Origin: Comamonas sp. Y33R10-2
GTDB lineage: Bacteria; Pseudomonadota; Gammaproteobacteria; Burkholderiales; Burkholderiaceae_C
DNA: 64,000 nucleotides
Assembly (NCBI RefSeq): GCF_019355935.1
Contig: NZ_CP079925.1
Coordinates: 868,001 to 932,000 of the forward strand
Reading direction: 5' to 3'
Under the pieces are notes generated by a model that was not told where the DNA came from, did no database searches, and saw only the letters and a list, made by a program, of their open reading frames with translations. The position numbers were made by a program, and so were the translations under genes. This document shows, piece after piece, positions 1-9,416 of the stretch. Every line of letters begins with the position of its first letter. The stretch's first letter is position 1.

Positions 1-32
1 CTTGATACGTCGATCTTCAATGGGGTCGACAT

Positions 33-60
33 AAAAAAACCGCCCGAAGGCGGTTTTTTT
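33..60. terminator. Bidirectional intrinsic terminator below fumarase
   Basis: A short GC stem (ACCGCC paired with GGCGGT) is flanked by an A run on the left and a T run on the right, so it can stop transcription in both directions. On the minus strand it lies about 75 bases beyond the stop of the class I fumarase gene. Confidence 0.75.
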
Positions 61-134
61 GATGGGGCGCTCTCGCCAAAAAAGGATGCAGCTATTGAGC
101 CATTACCTCAAGGCGAGAGGCTAAGGTCACAGGC

Positions 135-1688
135 TTACGCGCCGGCGACGGTGATGCCTTTGAATTCGCCCGTGGCGATCTTTTCTTTCCACACGGCTGG
201 GCCGGTGATGTGGGCGCTGGTGCCGCCGGCATCCACGGCCACTGTCACGGGCATGTCTACCACGTCGAATTCGTAGATGGCTTCCATGCCCAGGTCTTCA
301 AAGCCCACCACCTTGGCGTGTTTGATGGCCTTGGAGACGAGGTAGGCGGCGCCGCCCACGGCCATCAGGTAAGCAGACTTGTGCTTTTTGATGGCTTCGA
401 TGGCGACAGGGCCGCGCTCGGACTTGCCGATCATGGAGATCAGACCGGTTTGTGACAGCATCATCTCGGTGAATTTGTCCATGCGGGTGGCGGTAGTGGG
501 GCCTGCAGGGCCAACCACTTCGTCGCGCACGGGGTCCACAGGGCCCACGTAGTAGATGACGCGGTTGGTGAAGTCCACGGGCAGCTTTTCGCCCTTGGCC
601 AGCATGTCGTGGATGCGCTTGTGTGCAGCGTCACGGCCGGTGAGCATCTTGCCGTTGAGCAAGATGGTGTCGCCGGGCTTCCAGCTGGCAACTTCTTCGC
701 GGGTCAGGGTGTTCAGGTCGACGCGCTTGGACTTGTTGTAGTCAGGTGCCCAGTCGATCTTGGGCCAGGTGTCCAGCGATGGTGGGTCCAGATACACGGG
801 GCCAGAGCCATCCATCACAAAGTGGGCGTGGCGAGTGGCGGCGCAGTTTGGGATCATGGCCACGGGCTTGGAGGCGGCGTGCGTGGGGTACATGTTGATC
901 TTGACGTCCAGCACGGTTGTGAGGCCGCCCAGACCTTGGGCACCAATGCCTAGAGCGTTGATCTTCTCGAACAGCTCCAGACGCAGCTTTTCCACGTCGT
1001 CCAGCTCGGCACCGCTGGCCGCTTTTTGCTGCAGCTCGTACATGTCCAGATCTTCCATCAGGCTTTCTTTGGCCAGCAAAACGGCTTTTTCTGCCGTGCC
1101 GCCAATGCCGATGCCGATCATGCCGGGGGGGCACCAGCCTGCGCCCATGGTGGGGATGGTTTTGAGCACCCATTCAACGAGGTCGTCGCTGGGGTTCATC
1201 ATGATCATTTTGGACTTGTTCTCGGAGCCACCGCCCTTGGCAGCCACAGTCACTTCCACGGTGTTACCGGGGACGATTTGCACGTTGATGACGGCAGGCG
1301 TGTTGTCCTTGGTGTTCTTGCGCTTGAAGTGAGGGTCCGCCACGACGGAGGCACGCAGGGTGTTGTCCGGGTGGTTGTAGGCGCGGCGCACGCCTTCGTT
1401 GATGGCGTCTTCCAGACCCATGGTGAAGCCTTCCCACTTCACATCCATGCCCACTTTGAGGAACACGTTGACGATGCCGGTGTCCTGGCAGATGGGGCGC
1501 TGGCCGGTGGCGCTCATCTTGGAGTTGGTGAGAATTTGCGCCATCGCATCCTTGGCCGCAGGGCTTTGCTCGCGCTCATAGGCGCGGGCCAGATGCTGGA
1601 TGAAATCAGGCGTGTGGTAGTAGCTGATGTACTGCAGGGCACCTGCGACGGAGTCGATCAGGTCCTGCTGGCGGATGGAAGTTGTCAT
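135..1688 (-). CDS. fumA: Fumarate hydratase, class I (iron-sulfur)
   Basis: Catalyses reversible hydration of fumarate to L-malate in the TCA cycle, in the cytoplasm. The 517-residue protein matches the two-domain class I family in length and sequence. Three conserved cysteines expected to bind the oxygen-sensitive 4Fe-4S cluster are visible: C67 in ICQDTG, C186 in GAGWCPPG and C282 in PNCAATRHAHF. KGGGSENKS (about 151-159) is another family hallmark. The ATG is the first in-frame start with conserved N-terminal sequence behind it. A class II fumarase lies 2.6 kb away in the opposite orientation, so the organism has both an iron-dependent and an iron-free enzyme. The symbol is used in the family sense; fumA and fumB types cannot be separated here. 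Confidence 0.95.
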   Translation of the reverse strand: MTTSIRQQDLIDSVAGALQYISYYHTPDFIQHLARAYEREQSPAAKDAMAQILTNSKMSATGQRPICQDTGIVNVFLKVGMDVKWEGFTMGLEDAINEGVRRAYNHPDNTLRASVVADPHFKRKNTKDNTPAVINVQIVPGNTVEVTVAAKGGGSENKSKMIMMNPSDDLVEWVLKTIPTMGAGWCPPGMIGIGIGGTAEKAVLLAKESLMEDLDMYELQQKAASGAELDDVEKLRLELFEKINALGIGAQGLGGLTTVLDVKINMYPTHAASKPVAMIPNCAATRHAHFVMDGSGPVYLDPPSLDTWPKIDWAPDYNKSKRVDLNTLTREEVASWKPGDTILLNGKMLTGRDAAHKRIHDMLAKGEKLPVDFTNRVIYYVGPVDPVRDEVVGPAGPTTATRMDKFTEMMLSQTGLISMIGKSERGPVAIEAIKKHKSAYLMAVGGAAYLVSKAIKHAKVVGFEDLGMEAIYEFDVVDMPVTVAVDAGGTSAHITGPAVWKEKIATGEFKGITVAGA

Positions 1689-1786
1689 CGGGGGCTTCTC
1701 GGGTTTGCAATCTTCTGTACGCGTGGGGTGCGTACGGTAAACCCTGTGATTATGGTGCCAGACGACAAGTTTTGCAGCCCATAACC

Positions 1787-1812
1787 CGCAAGTCTTATAT
1801 AGGACTTGGGGC
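1787..1812. repeat. Short intergenic repeat, family A (diverged)
   Basis: CAAGTC and GACTTG arms around TTATATAG resemble the AGTCCTTAT..ATAAGGACT core found in several other gaps of this window. It lies between the fumarase start and the end of the GGDEF-EAL gene. Confidence 0.4.
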
Positions 1813-1843
1813 AGGCGCTGAGAAGGTGGTGAGAACGCGTGCC

Positions 1844-4027
1844 CTAGTTCAAGTTGCCAAGGATGGACTTAGAAAATTCGGCCTGATCATCAGATTTGTC
1901 GCCCTTGGCCCAAGCCAGCAGCTTGTCGGCTGGCATGGGTCTGGCGAACAAGTAGCCTTGAAGCTCATCGCAGCGCATATTGAGCAAAATGTCGCGCTGG
2001 CCTGCAGTTTCCACGCCTTCGGCTACAACGCGCACACCTAGAGCATGGGCCAGGCGTACGACAGCGTGAACCACGGCGCGGGCGTCTTCGCGGGTTTCCA
2101 AGTCGGTGATGAAGCTGCGGTCAATTTTGAGTTGCTGGGCAGGCAGCTGGCGCAGATAGTTGAGGCTGGAGTAACCGGTGCCAAAGTCGTCAATCGAGAG
2201 GAAGACACCGATCTCGCGCAACTCTTCAAAGGTGCGTTGGGTGGCTTGCGTGTCTTCCATCGCCACGGATTCGGTAATCTCGCACAGCAGCTGATTTGCC
2301 TGCACATTGTGGCGTTGCAAGGCTTGGGTAATGCGCTCGGCCAGCCCGCTTTCACGCAGTTGATGCACGGAAAGGTTGATGGCCATGCGCATTTGCAGCC
2401 CCAGTGCTTGCCACTCGGCCAACTGGCGGCAGGCTTCTTCAATCACCCAGTTGCCTAGGCTGTTGATGATGCCAAAGCGCTCGGCCAGCGGAATGAAGGT
2501 GTCGGGCGCAATCATGCCGCGCTCAGGGTGAGTCCAGCGCAGCAAGGCCTCGACACCAATAATGCTGCCGCGTTCACCATCAATCTTGGGCTGGTAATGC
2601 AAAGAAATTTGCTTGCGTTCAATGGCATGGCGCAAATCGTTTTGCAGCTCAAGCTGCTCAGAGGCATCGCTGCCCATATGGGGCTCAAACATGGCAAAAC
2701 CATTGCCACCATTGCGCTTGGCGACATACATGGCCGCATCAGCATTGGCGATTAAGTGGTCGCGGTCACCATGGTCGGGGAAGACGACGATACCGATGGA
2801 GCAGGTGATTTGCAGCTCTTTACTTCCGAGGTGAAAGGGCTGGCTCAGACTTTTGAGGATGCGATTGGCAACTGCCATACAGGCTGCAGCGTCTTGCGTA
2901 TCTTCTAGAAGCAGCAAAAATTCATCGCCACCAATACGGGCCACAGTGTCGCTGCTACGCGCTTGCGCCAGAAGTCGCTGAGAGGCGCTAATCAAAATTT
3001 CATCGCCTGCGGCGTGGCCGAAAGAGTCATTGATGGGTTTGAAACCGTCTAAATCGACAAACAAAATGCCCAGGCGCTCTTTGACGCGGGGATGGTTGCT
3101 TCGCTCTAGCCGCAGCAGGGCGTGAATCAAGCGGTCTTCAAACAGCAGGCGATTGGGTAGTTTGGTGAGTGGGTCCGCAAAGGCGCGCTGGCGCAGCTCG
3201 TTGTTCACCATTTGCAGCTTGCTATTGCTTTCCTTTAATGACTTGTTGAGTTTGAAGGCGGTGCTTTGCAAGCGAGCATCGAGCACGGTGCTAAAGAGCG
3301 CTGCAATCAACAGCATGGCTGTGGTGATGACGATGATGGTTGTAAGCTCGGGCCCGCCTAGTGCATCGGCGCTTAAGCAGGCAGCACCGCTGGCAAAGCT
3401 GGCAGCAGACATGCCGGTGTAGTGCATGCCGCAGATGGCAAAACCCATGACAAGCGCCGCGAGCGATTGAAACAGCAAAAGTTTGCGGCCCGATAGCGTA
3501 AACATGACGCGAAACAGGTTCAGAGCCGTGGCAGATGCCAGCACGGCAATCACAGCGGAGACGGCGACTAAGTCCCAGTCCCAAACGATGGGGATGGACA
3601 TGTCGATGGCGAGCATGCCCAAGTAATGCATGGCGCAAATGCCAAAGCCCATGGCGAGCGAAGCCATCAGAAAATGCTGCCAGTGGTAATTTTTCTTCGT
3701 GCTTACGTTAAAAGCTAGGGCAGAGGCCGCAACCGCTGAAGCCCATGAAGCTAGGGTCAGCACGCCCTGATAGCCCAGCAAAATGGGCAGCTCAAAGGCC
3801 TGCATTCCAATGAAGTGGGTGGCCCAAATACCTGTGCCCATTACCATGGAGCCAATCAACCACCAGATACGACTGATACCCCCTGAGGCCAAGTGCACTC
3901 GACGCGCCAGTCCCAAAGTGACAAACGACGCAAGCACTGCCATGGCGATAGAAAAACCGACGGTTACCAAGCCATAGCTTGATGCCATGAAGGAATTTGC
4001 GATGGGATTAGAAAGGTCAGAAAGCAT
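1844..4027 (-). CDS. MHYT-GGDEF-EAL cyclic-di-GMP signalling protein
   Basis: A 727-residue inner-membrane protein predicted to make and/or break cyclic-di-GMP. The N-terminal 250 residues hold about seven membrane helices with MHYT-type motifs (WATHFIGM at 68-75, MHYLGM at 133, MHYTGM at 201), a module proposed to sense O2, CO or NO through bound metal. A GGDEF domain follows with an intact active site (GGDEF 366-370) and an RSSD inhibitory-site motif five residues before it. The EAL domain keeps EALLRW (493-498), the NLS segment near 551 and DDFGTGYS (613-620), so both activities look possible. It sits between the two fumarase genes, divergent from the class II gene. Whether it affects them is unknown. 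Confidence 0.93.
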   Translation of the reverse strand: MLSDLSNPIANSFMASSYGLVTVGFSIAMAVLASFVTLGLARRVHLASGGISRIWWLIGSMVMGTGIWATHFIGMQAFELPILLGYQGVLTLASWASAVAASALAFNVSTKKNYHWQHFLMASLAMGFGICAMHYLGMLAIDMSIPIVWDWDLVAVSAVIAVLASATALNLFRVMFTLSGRKLLLFQSLAALVMGFAICGMHYTGMSAASFASGAACLSADALGGPELTTIIVITTAMLLIAALFSTVLDARLQSTAFKLNKSLKESNSKLQMVNNELRQRAFADPLTKLPNRLLFEDRLIHALLRLERSNHPRVKERLGILFVDLDGFKPINDSFGHAAGDEILISASQRLLAQARSSDTVARIGGDEFLLLLEDTQDAAACMAVANRILKSLSQPFHLGSKELQITCSIGIVVFPDHGDRDHLIANADAAMYVAKRNGGNGFAMFEPHMGSDASEQLELQNDLRHAIERKQISLHYQPKIDGERGSIIGVEALLRWTHPERGMIAPDTFIPLAERFGIINSLGNWVIEEACRQLAEWQALGLQMRMAINLSVHQLRESGLAERITQALQRHNVQANQLLCEITESVAMEDTQATQRTFEELREIGVFLSIDDFGTGYSSLNYLRQLPAQQLKIDRSFITDLETREDARAVVHAVVRLAHALGVRVVAEGVETAGQRDILLNMRCDELQGYLFARPMPADKLLAWAKGDKSDDQAEFSKSILGNLN

Positions 4028-4265
4028 GGTTGTACTAACTTAGCAAGACTGCTTGGTTTCTATTCCAAGTTACAACTCAATTTAACTACGTATTTCAATA
4101 TTTGCAGGCGCAATGCTGTTGAGAGCGATTGAAGTTGTTTTTTTGCGCAGGTTTTGGCTGGCTTTTAAAGATCTGGCCGTATGGTGATTTGGGTTGAGTT
4201 AGGTGTCTGTCGAATGCGAGACTGCCTCGGAAGAAGTGGTTAATTTGTATTGCAAGGAGTACTTC

Positions 4266-5657
4266 ATGACTGCGAATCGCCAAGAAAGAGATACTTTTGG
4301 CTTGATTGATGTGCCGGCTGACAAGCTCTGGGGAGCGCAAACCCAGCGCTCACTGCAGAACTTTGATATCAGCGGTGAGCTCCAGCCGCGTGAAATCATT
4401 GCAGCACTGGCGCAGGTCAAAAAAGCCAGCGCTACCGTCAATCACGCTTTGGGTTTGCTCGATGGGCCAAAGTCACAGGCCATCAATGCCGCGGCAGATG
4501 AAGTGTTGAGCGGCCAGCACTCACAAGAGTTCCCGTTGGTGGTGTGGCAGACCGGCTCGGGCACGCAAACCAATATGAATGTGAATGAAGTGCTGGCCAA
4601 TCGAGCCAGTGAACTGATGGGCGCAGAGCGCGGAGAAGCGCGCCTGGTACACCCCAACGACGATGTGAATAAAAGCCAGTCCAGCAACGACGTGTACCCC
4701 ACAGCCATGCATGTGGCTGCGGTCGTTGCGATCGAGGGTAAGTTGCTGCCTGCAATGCAAAAGCTGCGCACGACACTGCAGGCCAAGAGTGAGGCGTTTG
4801 CCGACATCGTCAAAATTGGTCGCACCCATCTTCAGGACGCCACACCGCTGACGCTGGGGCAGGAAATATCTGGCTGGGTGGCCCAGCTCGCCCATTGCGA
4901 AGCCCATGTGCGCGCCGCGTTGCCGCATTTGTATGAACTGGCACTGGGCGGCACGGCGGTGGGCACCGGGCTGAATGCGCCCAAGGGCTACGCACAAGGT
5001 GTGGCGGCGGAGCTGGCACGTTTAACCGGCTACCCTTTTGTCACATCGCCCAATAAGTTTGAGTCTTTAGCCAGCTGTGACGCTTTGGTGTATGCACATG
5101 GCGCTCTTAAAACAATAGCAGCTAGCTTGATGAAGATTGCCAACGATGTTCGCTGGCTGGCCTCTGGCCCCCGCAGCGGGCTGGGTGAAATCTCCATTCC
5201 TGAGAATGAGCCGGGCTCTTCCATCATGCCCGGCAAGGTCAACCCCACACAGTCAGAAGCCGTCACCATGCTGTGCGCGCAGGTCTTTGGCAATGATGTG
5301 GCAATCAACTTCGGGGGTGCATCGGGTAACTTCGAGTTGAATGTGTTCCGCCCTCTGATTGCGCATAATTTTTTGCAAAGCGTGCGCCTGTTGGCGGATG
5401 GCATGGTGAGTTTTAACGACCACTGCGCCGTTGGGATTGAGCCCAACCGTGCGCGTATTAGTGAGCTGCTTAGTCATTCGTTGATGTTGGTGACAGCGCT
5501 CAATCCTCATATCGGTTACGACAAGGCGGCCTTTATCGCCAAAAAGGCCCACAAAGAAGGCAGCAGCTTGCGCGATGCGGCCGTTACCAGCGGCTATGTC
5601 ACGGCCGAACAGTTTGACCAGTGGGTGGTGCCTGAGCAGATGGTGGGCAACTTGTAG
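4266..5657 (+). CDS. fumC: Fumarate hydratase, class II (iron-independent)
   Basis: Hydrates fumarate to malate without a metal cluster, as a homotetramer of the aspartase/fumarase superfamily. The 463-residue length fits the family. The signature [11 protein letters not shown] lies near residue 317, and the [16 protein letters not shown] and [10 protein letters not shown] active-site segments are intact. An upstream in-frame ATG at 4203 exists, but the ATG at 4266 is preferred because AAGGAG lies 8 bases before it and the protein then begins in the conserved region ([13 protein letters not shown]). It is transcribed away from the MHYT-GGDEF-EAL gene and ends at its own terminator. Confidence 0.95.
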   Translation: MTANRQERDTFGLIDVPADKLWGAQTQRSLQNFDISGELQPREIIAALAQVKKASATVNHALGLLDGPKSQAINAAADEVLSGQHSQEFPLVVWQTGSGTQTNMNVNEVLANRASELMGAERGEARLVHPNDDVNKSQSSNDVYPTAMHVAAVVAIEGKLLPAMQKLRTTLQAKSEAFADIVKIGRTHLQDATPLTLGQEISGWVAQLAHCEAHVRAALPHLYELALGGTAVGTGLNAPKGYAQGVAAELARLTGYPFVTSPNKFESLASCDALVYAHGALKTIAASLMKIANDVRWLASGPRSGLGEISIPENEPGSSIMPGKVNPTQSEAVTMLCAQVFGNDVAINFGGASGNFELNVFRPLIAHNFLQSVRLLADGMVSFNDHCAVGIEPNRARISELLSHSLMLVTALNPHIGYDKAAFIAKKAHKEGSSLRDAAVTSGYVTAEQFDQWVVPEQMVGNL

Positions 5658-5675
5658 GTCAACACCATCTTGATG

Positions 5676-5700
5676 AAGAGCCCGGCATCCGGGCTCTTTT
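5676..5700 (+). terminator. Intrinsic terminator of fumC
   Basis: AAGAGCCCGG and CCGGGCTCTT form a 10-bp stem with a short loop, followed by a T-rich tract, 18 bases after the fumC stop codon. Confidence 0.85.
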
Positions 5701-5762
5701 CTTTTCATAGGAGAGGTGCTCACAATGATCTATCAGCTTTGATTGACCCCTAAGGAGCCTTC

Positions 5763-6407
5763 ATGCGCGCTCAGCAATACTTAGAGCAGGTTCAGGTTTC
5801 GGATTTGCGCCCCACGCAAATGACGGTTGGCGTGGCGGAGGTCGCTTTAAAGCGCCAGCAGTGGGCGCAGCTCAAACTCAAAGAGCGCAGCAAGCTGCTT
5901 TTGAATCACTGGTTTCCTGCTGTTAAAGGCCCCAAAGGTTTATTTTTTATCGTCGATCACCATCACCTGGGGCTGGCGCTGGTGCAAGAGAAGGTGAAAA
6001 GTGTTTGGGTCATGCAGCAGGCTGACTTCAGCATGTTGGAGCCAGATATGTTCTGGCGGCTCATGGAGTTTCAGCACTGGGCGCACCCCTACGATGAAAA
6101 AGGCCGTCGCCGCAAGTACTCGGACATTCCACAAGCGCTAGAACAACTCAAGGACGACCCCTACCGCAGCTTAGCGGGCGAGGTTCGCAAAGCTGGGGGC
6201 TATGCCAAAGAAAGCGCGCCATATACAGAATTTCTGTGGGCGGACTTTTTTCGTCCGCTGTTCAAAAAAACCGATTTGCGCAGCAGTGGCGGGCAAGGCC
6301 TGCCCGAGTCTGTGGTGACCGAGGCTATCGCTTTGGCGCGCAATCCCAAAGCGCAGTCCTTACCCGGCTGGTCAGGCGTTAGCAGCAGTCACCATAAATC
6401 CTTATGA
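5763..6407 (+). CDS. ParB-like nuclease-family protein (ParBc_2 type)
   Basis: A 214-residue soluble protein resembling the family annotated as putative ParB-like nuclease. Visible family features are DLRPTQMTVG near the N-terminus, a VDHHHLGLAL segment (64-73) and a conserved WADFFRP near residue 160. There is no signal peptide, no membrane helix, and no helix-turn-helix like that of true ParB partition proteins, so a role in chromosome segregation should not be assumed. Its last four bases overlap the start of the SulP transporter gene (ATGA), which suggests translational coupling. An AAGGAG site stands just upstream of the ATG. The biochemical function is not known to me. Confidence 0.7.
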   Translation: MRAQQYLEQVQVSDLRPTQMTVGVAEVALKRQQWAQLKLKERSKLLLNHWFPAVKGPKGLFFIVDHHHLGLALVQEKVKSVWVMQQADFSMLEPDMFWRLMEFQHWAHPYDEKGRRRKYSDIPQALEQLKDDPYRSLAGEVRKAGGYAKESAPYTEFLWADFFRPLFKKTDLRSSGGQGLPESVVTEAIALARNPKAQSLPGWSGVSSSHHKSL

Positions 6408-8038
6408 CGAGCCGACGCTTCACTTTGCCTGCGGGAGCGGACTGGATTGCCGGTTTTTCCATTGCGGGCCTGTTGCTGCCTGAGGCAGTTGCTTACTCCG
6501 GCATCGCCGGTGCGCCGCCGCAGGCCGGGGTCATTGCGCTATTTGCAGGTCTGCTGGTTTATGGGTTGCTGGGGTGCAGTCGCTTTGCCATTGTTTCATC
6601 CACATCATCGTCGGCGGCGGTGCTGCTGGCGGCTACCAGCTCGGTGCTGCATGTGTCCGCAGACCACCGCAGCCTGATGGGCGTGGCCATGGTGCTGATG
6701 GCGGGCGTGATGTTTGTGTTGGCGGGCTTGCTGCGGCTCGGAGCAGTTTCGCAGTTCATTGCTAAACCGGTATTGCGCGGTTTTTCCATTGGCTTGGCAC
6801 TGACCATTGTTGTCAAGCAACTGCCGCTGGCCGTGGGCGTAAAGCCTGCCCACAGTGACTTTTTGCACTTCAGCTGGGATTTGCTGGTCATGCTGGAGAA
6901 GTGGAACTTTTACGGCTTGGCAATGCTGCTGGGTGCCTTGCTGGCTTTGCGCCTGCTGGCGCGCTGGAAGGCCGTGCCGGGTGCTTTGCTGGTGATCGCT
7001 GCTGGCATTGCGCTGGACACATTGGGTTTTGACAAAGCATGGGGCATAGCGCCCGTGGGTAGTTTGCAATTGGGCGCTGCGCATCTGGCCTTGCCTGACT
7101 TGGCGTGGGTTGATTGGCTGCGAGTGGGGCAGTTGGCGGTGGCTCTGGCTTTGATTTTGTATGCCGAGTCATACAGCTCCATACGCTCGCTGGCGCTGCG
7201 CCATGGTGATGCCGTCAATTCCAACCGAGATTTGCTAGCGCTGGGTGGCTCCAATATGGTGTCAGCGCTGTTTCAGGGTTTGCCGGTGGGAGCCGGTTTT
7301 TCGGCCAGCTCAGCCAATGAAGTGGCGGGTGCGCAAAGCAAAGCTGCAGGGCTGATTGCCTGCGCGGTGGTCGCTTTGTTGGTGTGGCAGCTATTGCCGT
7401 GGATGGAGCGTATTCCCGAGCCCATGCTGGCCGCCATCGTCATTCATGCCGTGGGGCATTCGCTCAGTTGGAAGGCGCTACAGCCTTATTTTTTATGGAA
7501 GCGTGACCGTGCCGTGACGCTGACGGCGTTTGTTGCTGTCATGGTGCTGGGCGTGCTCGATGGCCTGCTGCTTGCCATGGTCGTCAGCGTGTTGATGCTG
7601 CTCAAGCGCATGTCTGGTGCACATGTCAGTGAGTTAGGGCGACTGGCGGGTGGTCATGATTTTGTGGATTGCGCCCGCCACCCTGATGCGCAGAGCATTG
7701 AAGGAGTGCTCGTGGTGCGCCCCGAAGAAGGCTTGTTCTTTGGTAATGCCGATACGGTGATGAGCGATATCCAGGTGCGGGCTTTGACACGTCCAAAGTT
7801 GCGGGCGGTGGTGCTAAGCCTAGAAGAAAGCCCCGATCTGGATAGCACCAGCATTGAGGCGCTGACAGAGTTAACCCAGCAACTGGCGCAAGCTGGCATA
7901 TCGCTGCATTTGGCCCGTGTTAAAGACTCTGTGCGTGAGTTGCTGCAGCGCGTGCAAATTGACGGCCTTGGTGCCGACAGCTACGCCGCTTGGAGTGTGG
8001 ACGACGCAGTGAGGGGGCTCAACCTCCACGGTCTGTGA
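6404..8038 (+). CDS. SulP-family anion transporter with STAS domain
   Basis: A 544-residue inner-membrane carrier of the SulP/SLC26 family, which moves sulfate, bicarbonate or other small anions. The first 420 residues are a run of hydrophobic helices beginning with the family's LPEAVAYSGIAGAPPQAG motif; PVGAGFSASSANEVAGAQS is a further conserved segment. The cytoplasmic C-terminus (about 440-540) is a STAS domain with the SLEESPDLDSTSIEAL core. The substrate cannot be read from the sequence. The ATG overlaps the stop of the ParB-like gene, so the two are probably co-transcribed. Confidence 0.9.
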   Translation: MTSRRFTLPAGADWIAGFSIAGLLLPEAVAYSGIAGAPPQAGVIALFAGLLVYGLLGCSRFAIVSSTSSSAAVLLAATSSVLHVSADHRSLMGVAMVLMAGVMFVLAGLLRLGAVSQFIAKPVLRGFSIGLALTIVVKQLPLAVGVKPAHSDFLHFSWDLLVMLEKWNFYGLAMLLGALLALRLLARWKAVPGALLVIAAGIALDTLGFDKAWGIAPVGSLQLGAAHLALPDLAWVDWLRVGQLAVALALILYAESYSSIRSLALRHGDAVNSNRDLLALGGSNMVSALFQGLPVGAGFSASSANEVAGAQSKAAGLIACAVVALLVWQLLPWMERIPEPMLAAIVIHAVGHSLSWKALQPYFLWKRDRAVTLTAFVAVMVLGVLDGLLLAMVVSVLMLLKRMSGAHVSELGRLAGGHDFVDCARHPDAQSIEGVLVVRPEEGLFFGNADTVMSDIQVRALTRPKLRAVVLSLEESPDLDSTSIEALTELTQQLAQAGISLHLARVKDSVRELLQRVQIDGLGADSYAAWSVDDAVRGLNLHGL

Positions 8039-8195
8039 AGAGATCATTGAAGGTCGCGTTGCGCAGAGGCAGGGCAAAGCCTAAGTTTGCTGCACCGCTC
8101 AATGCCTGAGTGTCCGTTAAAGCTTGAGTTTGAGCTTGTGCTTCAGTTTTAGCGTCAGTCTGCGCCACTTCCCGTCCAAGGTGGCTGAGCCCGAT

Positions 8196-8537
8196 TCATG
8201 GCTTGGGTGGAGCGTTCTTGCTAGCACGCGCTGAGTTCGCTGCGGCATCCATTTGCTCTAGTCGCTGCTGCATGGAGTCATGGCTGATGCCGCTGGAGGG
8301 TGGGCGGTCAAACATGTCCCGGCCTTCATTTTTGTTGGCGCTGCTGAAATTGAATTGCACCCGATTGCCCTGCTGTGGCTGGCCAGAGTACATGGCTTGG
8401 CCTTGGTTAACGGCTTCTTGGCCCTTGCAGGCATAGCCCATGCCGTTGGCATCGACACAGCGAGCTTGTTGGGCCTGAGCCAACTCCGAGGCCAGCGTTA
8501 GCGAGCACAGCAGCAAGGGCATGAAAGTTTTACGCAT
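8196..8537 (-). CDS. Small secreted protein of unknown function
   Basis: A 113-residue protein with a clear signal peptide (MRKTFMPLLLCSLTLASELAQA, cleavage likely after AQA). The mature part begins QQARCVDANGMGYACKGQEAV with two cysteines that could form a disulfide, and continues as a low-complexity, polar, Gln/Asn/Ser-rich tail. The start at 8537 is preferred over a longer in-frame ATG at 8588 because AAGGAG lies 6 bases before it and the signal peptide then comes first. It follows the DUF3334 gene in the same direction after 53 bases. I do not recognise a functional family. Confidence 0.7.
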   Translation of the reverse strand: MRKTFMPLLLCSLTLASELAQAQQARCVDANGMGYACKGQEAVNQGQAMYSGQPQQGNRVQFNFSSANKNEGRDMFDRPPSSGISHDSMQQRLEQMDAAANSARASKNAPPKP

Positions 8538-8590
8538 CAAAGCTCCTTGGTTAGAAGTCTTGATGCTATGCCTTTGCAGCCTTGCCAATA

Positions 8591-9292
8591 TTACAAACCC
8601 AGTGACTTGAGCAGATCGTCCGTGTCGCTATTTGTGCTGGGCGTTGGTGCAGGGGCATGGGCGGCTTTATCCGCTTTGGCGGCATGTGCTTGCTCCATCA
8701 ACTGATCGGGGTCGGGCTTTTCTTGCGGCTCGAAGTCCTTGATCTTGATGAACTCCATGTGGTCCACCGCCATCTCTAGATAAAAGATGTTGTTGTTGCC
8801 GGTGTAGAAGGTGACGCGGCGGGCTTCTGGAGCGTCTAGATTGGCGTCCACGCTGAGATTGACTTGCTTGTTGAGGCGAATCATCTTGGGCTGGCTTTGC
8901 GAGATATTCGTTTGCAGCTCACGCTGCACCTTGCTGGTGAAGTCACCCACGACTTGGTTCATCAGCTCGCCCATGACGTTGCTGACTTCGTCTGAGGTGT
9001 AGGAGCTAGCCAGATCGCTTTCGGACATGCCCATCGAGAGCAGGTAGCTACGGTACAACTCCATGGCGGCCTCGGCCGAGAAGTTGATGATGACTAGCGC
9101 GGAAAAGCCGCCATCGATCAAGACAAAGCAACCAATGTCAGGCTTGAGGCTGGTCTTGGTGATGCGCTGCACCATGCCGGAATACTGAATCGGACATTGG
9201 GTCGCGATTTGCAGCACGCTAGAGACGGAGTTGCATAGGGCAATCAGCACATCTTCAGTGCCGTGAATGATGGTGGCGTGTGGTGTGCTCAT
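8591..9292 (-). CDS. DUF3334-family protein (CheC/CheX-like fold)
   Basis: A 233-residue cytoplasmic protein. The body (about 5-180) matches my memory of DUF3334 proteins: IHGTEDVLIALCNSVSSVL, KPDIGCFVLIDGGFSALVIINF, and SDEVSNVMGELMNQVVGDF. The last segment, with its E-x2-N spacing (ELMN), resembles the phosphatase helix of CheC/CheX chemotaxis proteins. The C-terminal 50 residues are Ala/Pro/Asp-rich and probably disordered, ending in DDLLKSLGL. No chemotaxis genes are nearby. A role in dephosphorylating a response regulator is inference only. Confidence 0.75.
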   Translation of the reverse strand: MSTPHATIIHGTEDVLIALCNSVSSVLQIATQCPIQYSGMVQRITKTSLKPDIGCFVLIDGGFSALVIINFSAEAAMELYRSYLLSMGMSESDLASSYTSDEVSNVMGELMNQVVGDFTSKVQRELQTNISQSQPKMIRLNKQVNLSVDANLDAPEARRVTFYTGNNNIFYLEMAVDHMEFIKIKDFEPQEKPDPDQLMEQAHAAKADKAAHAPAPTPSTNSDTDDLLKSLGL

Positions 9293-9416
9293 GGCGCTAG
9301 TGATGCTGTAGATGGGCGATTATGTATGCAACACTTTGTTGCAACCAGCTGCTGTCATCGATTCAATGCATTCGCTGTCTGTTAACGTGCCTGCTTTTGA
9401 GAATTCAAAGGTATCC

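Noticed and set aside
5105..5135. AACAATAGCAGCTAGC inside fumC, resembling the end of family A
   Set aside because: It is in frame within a conserved part of fumarase, with no palindromic core beside it.
5763..6407. Chromosome-partition ParB assignment
   Set aside because: No parA partner, no helix-turn-helix and no parS-like site; only the ParB-like nuclease family is claimed.
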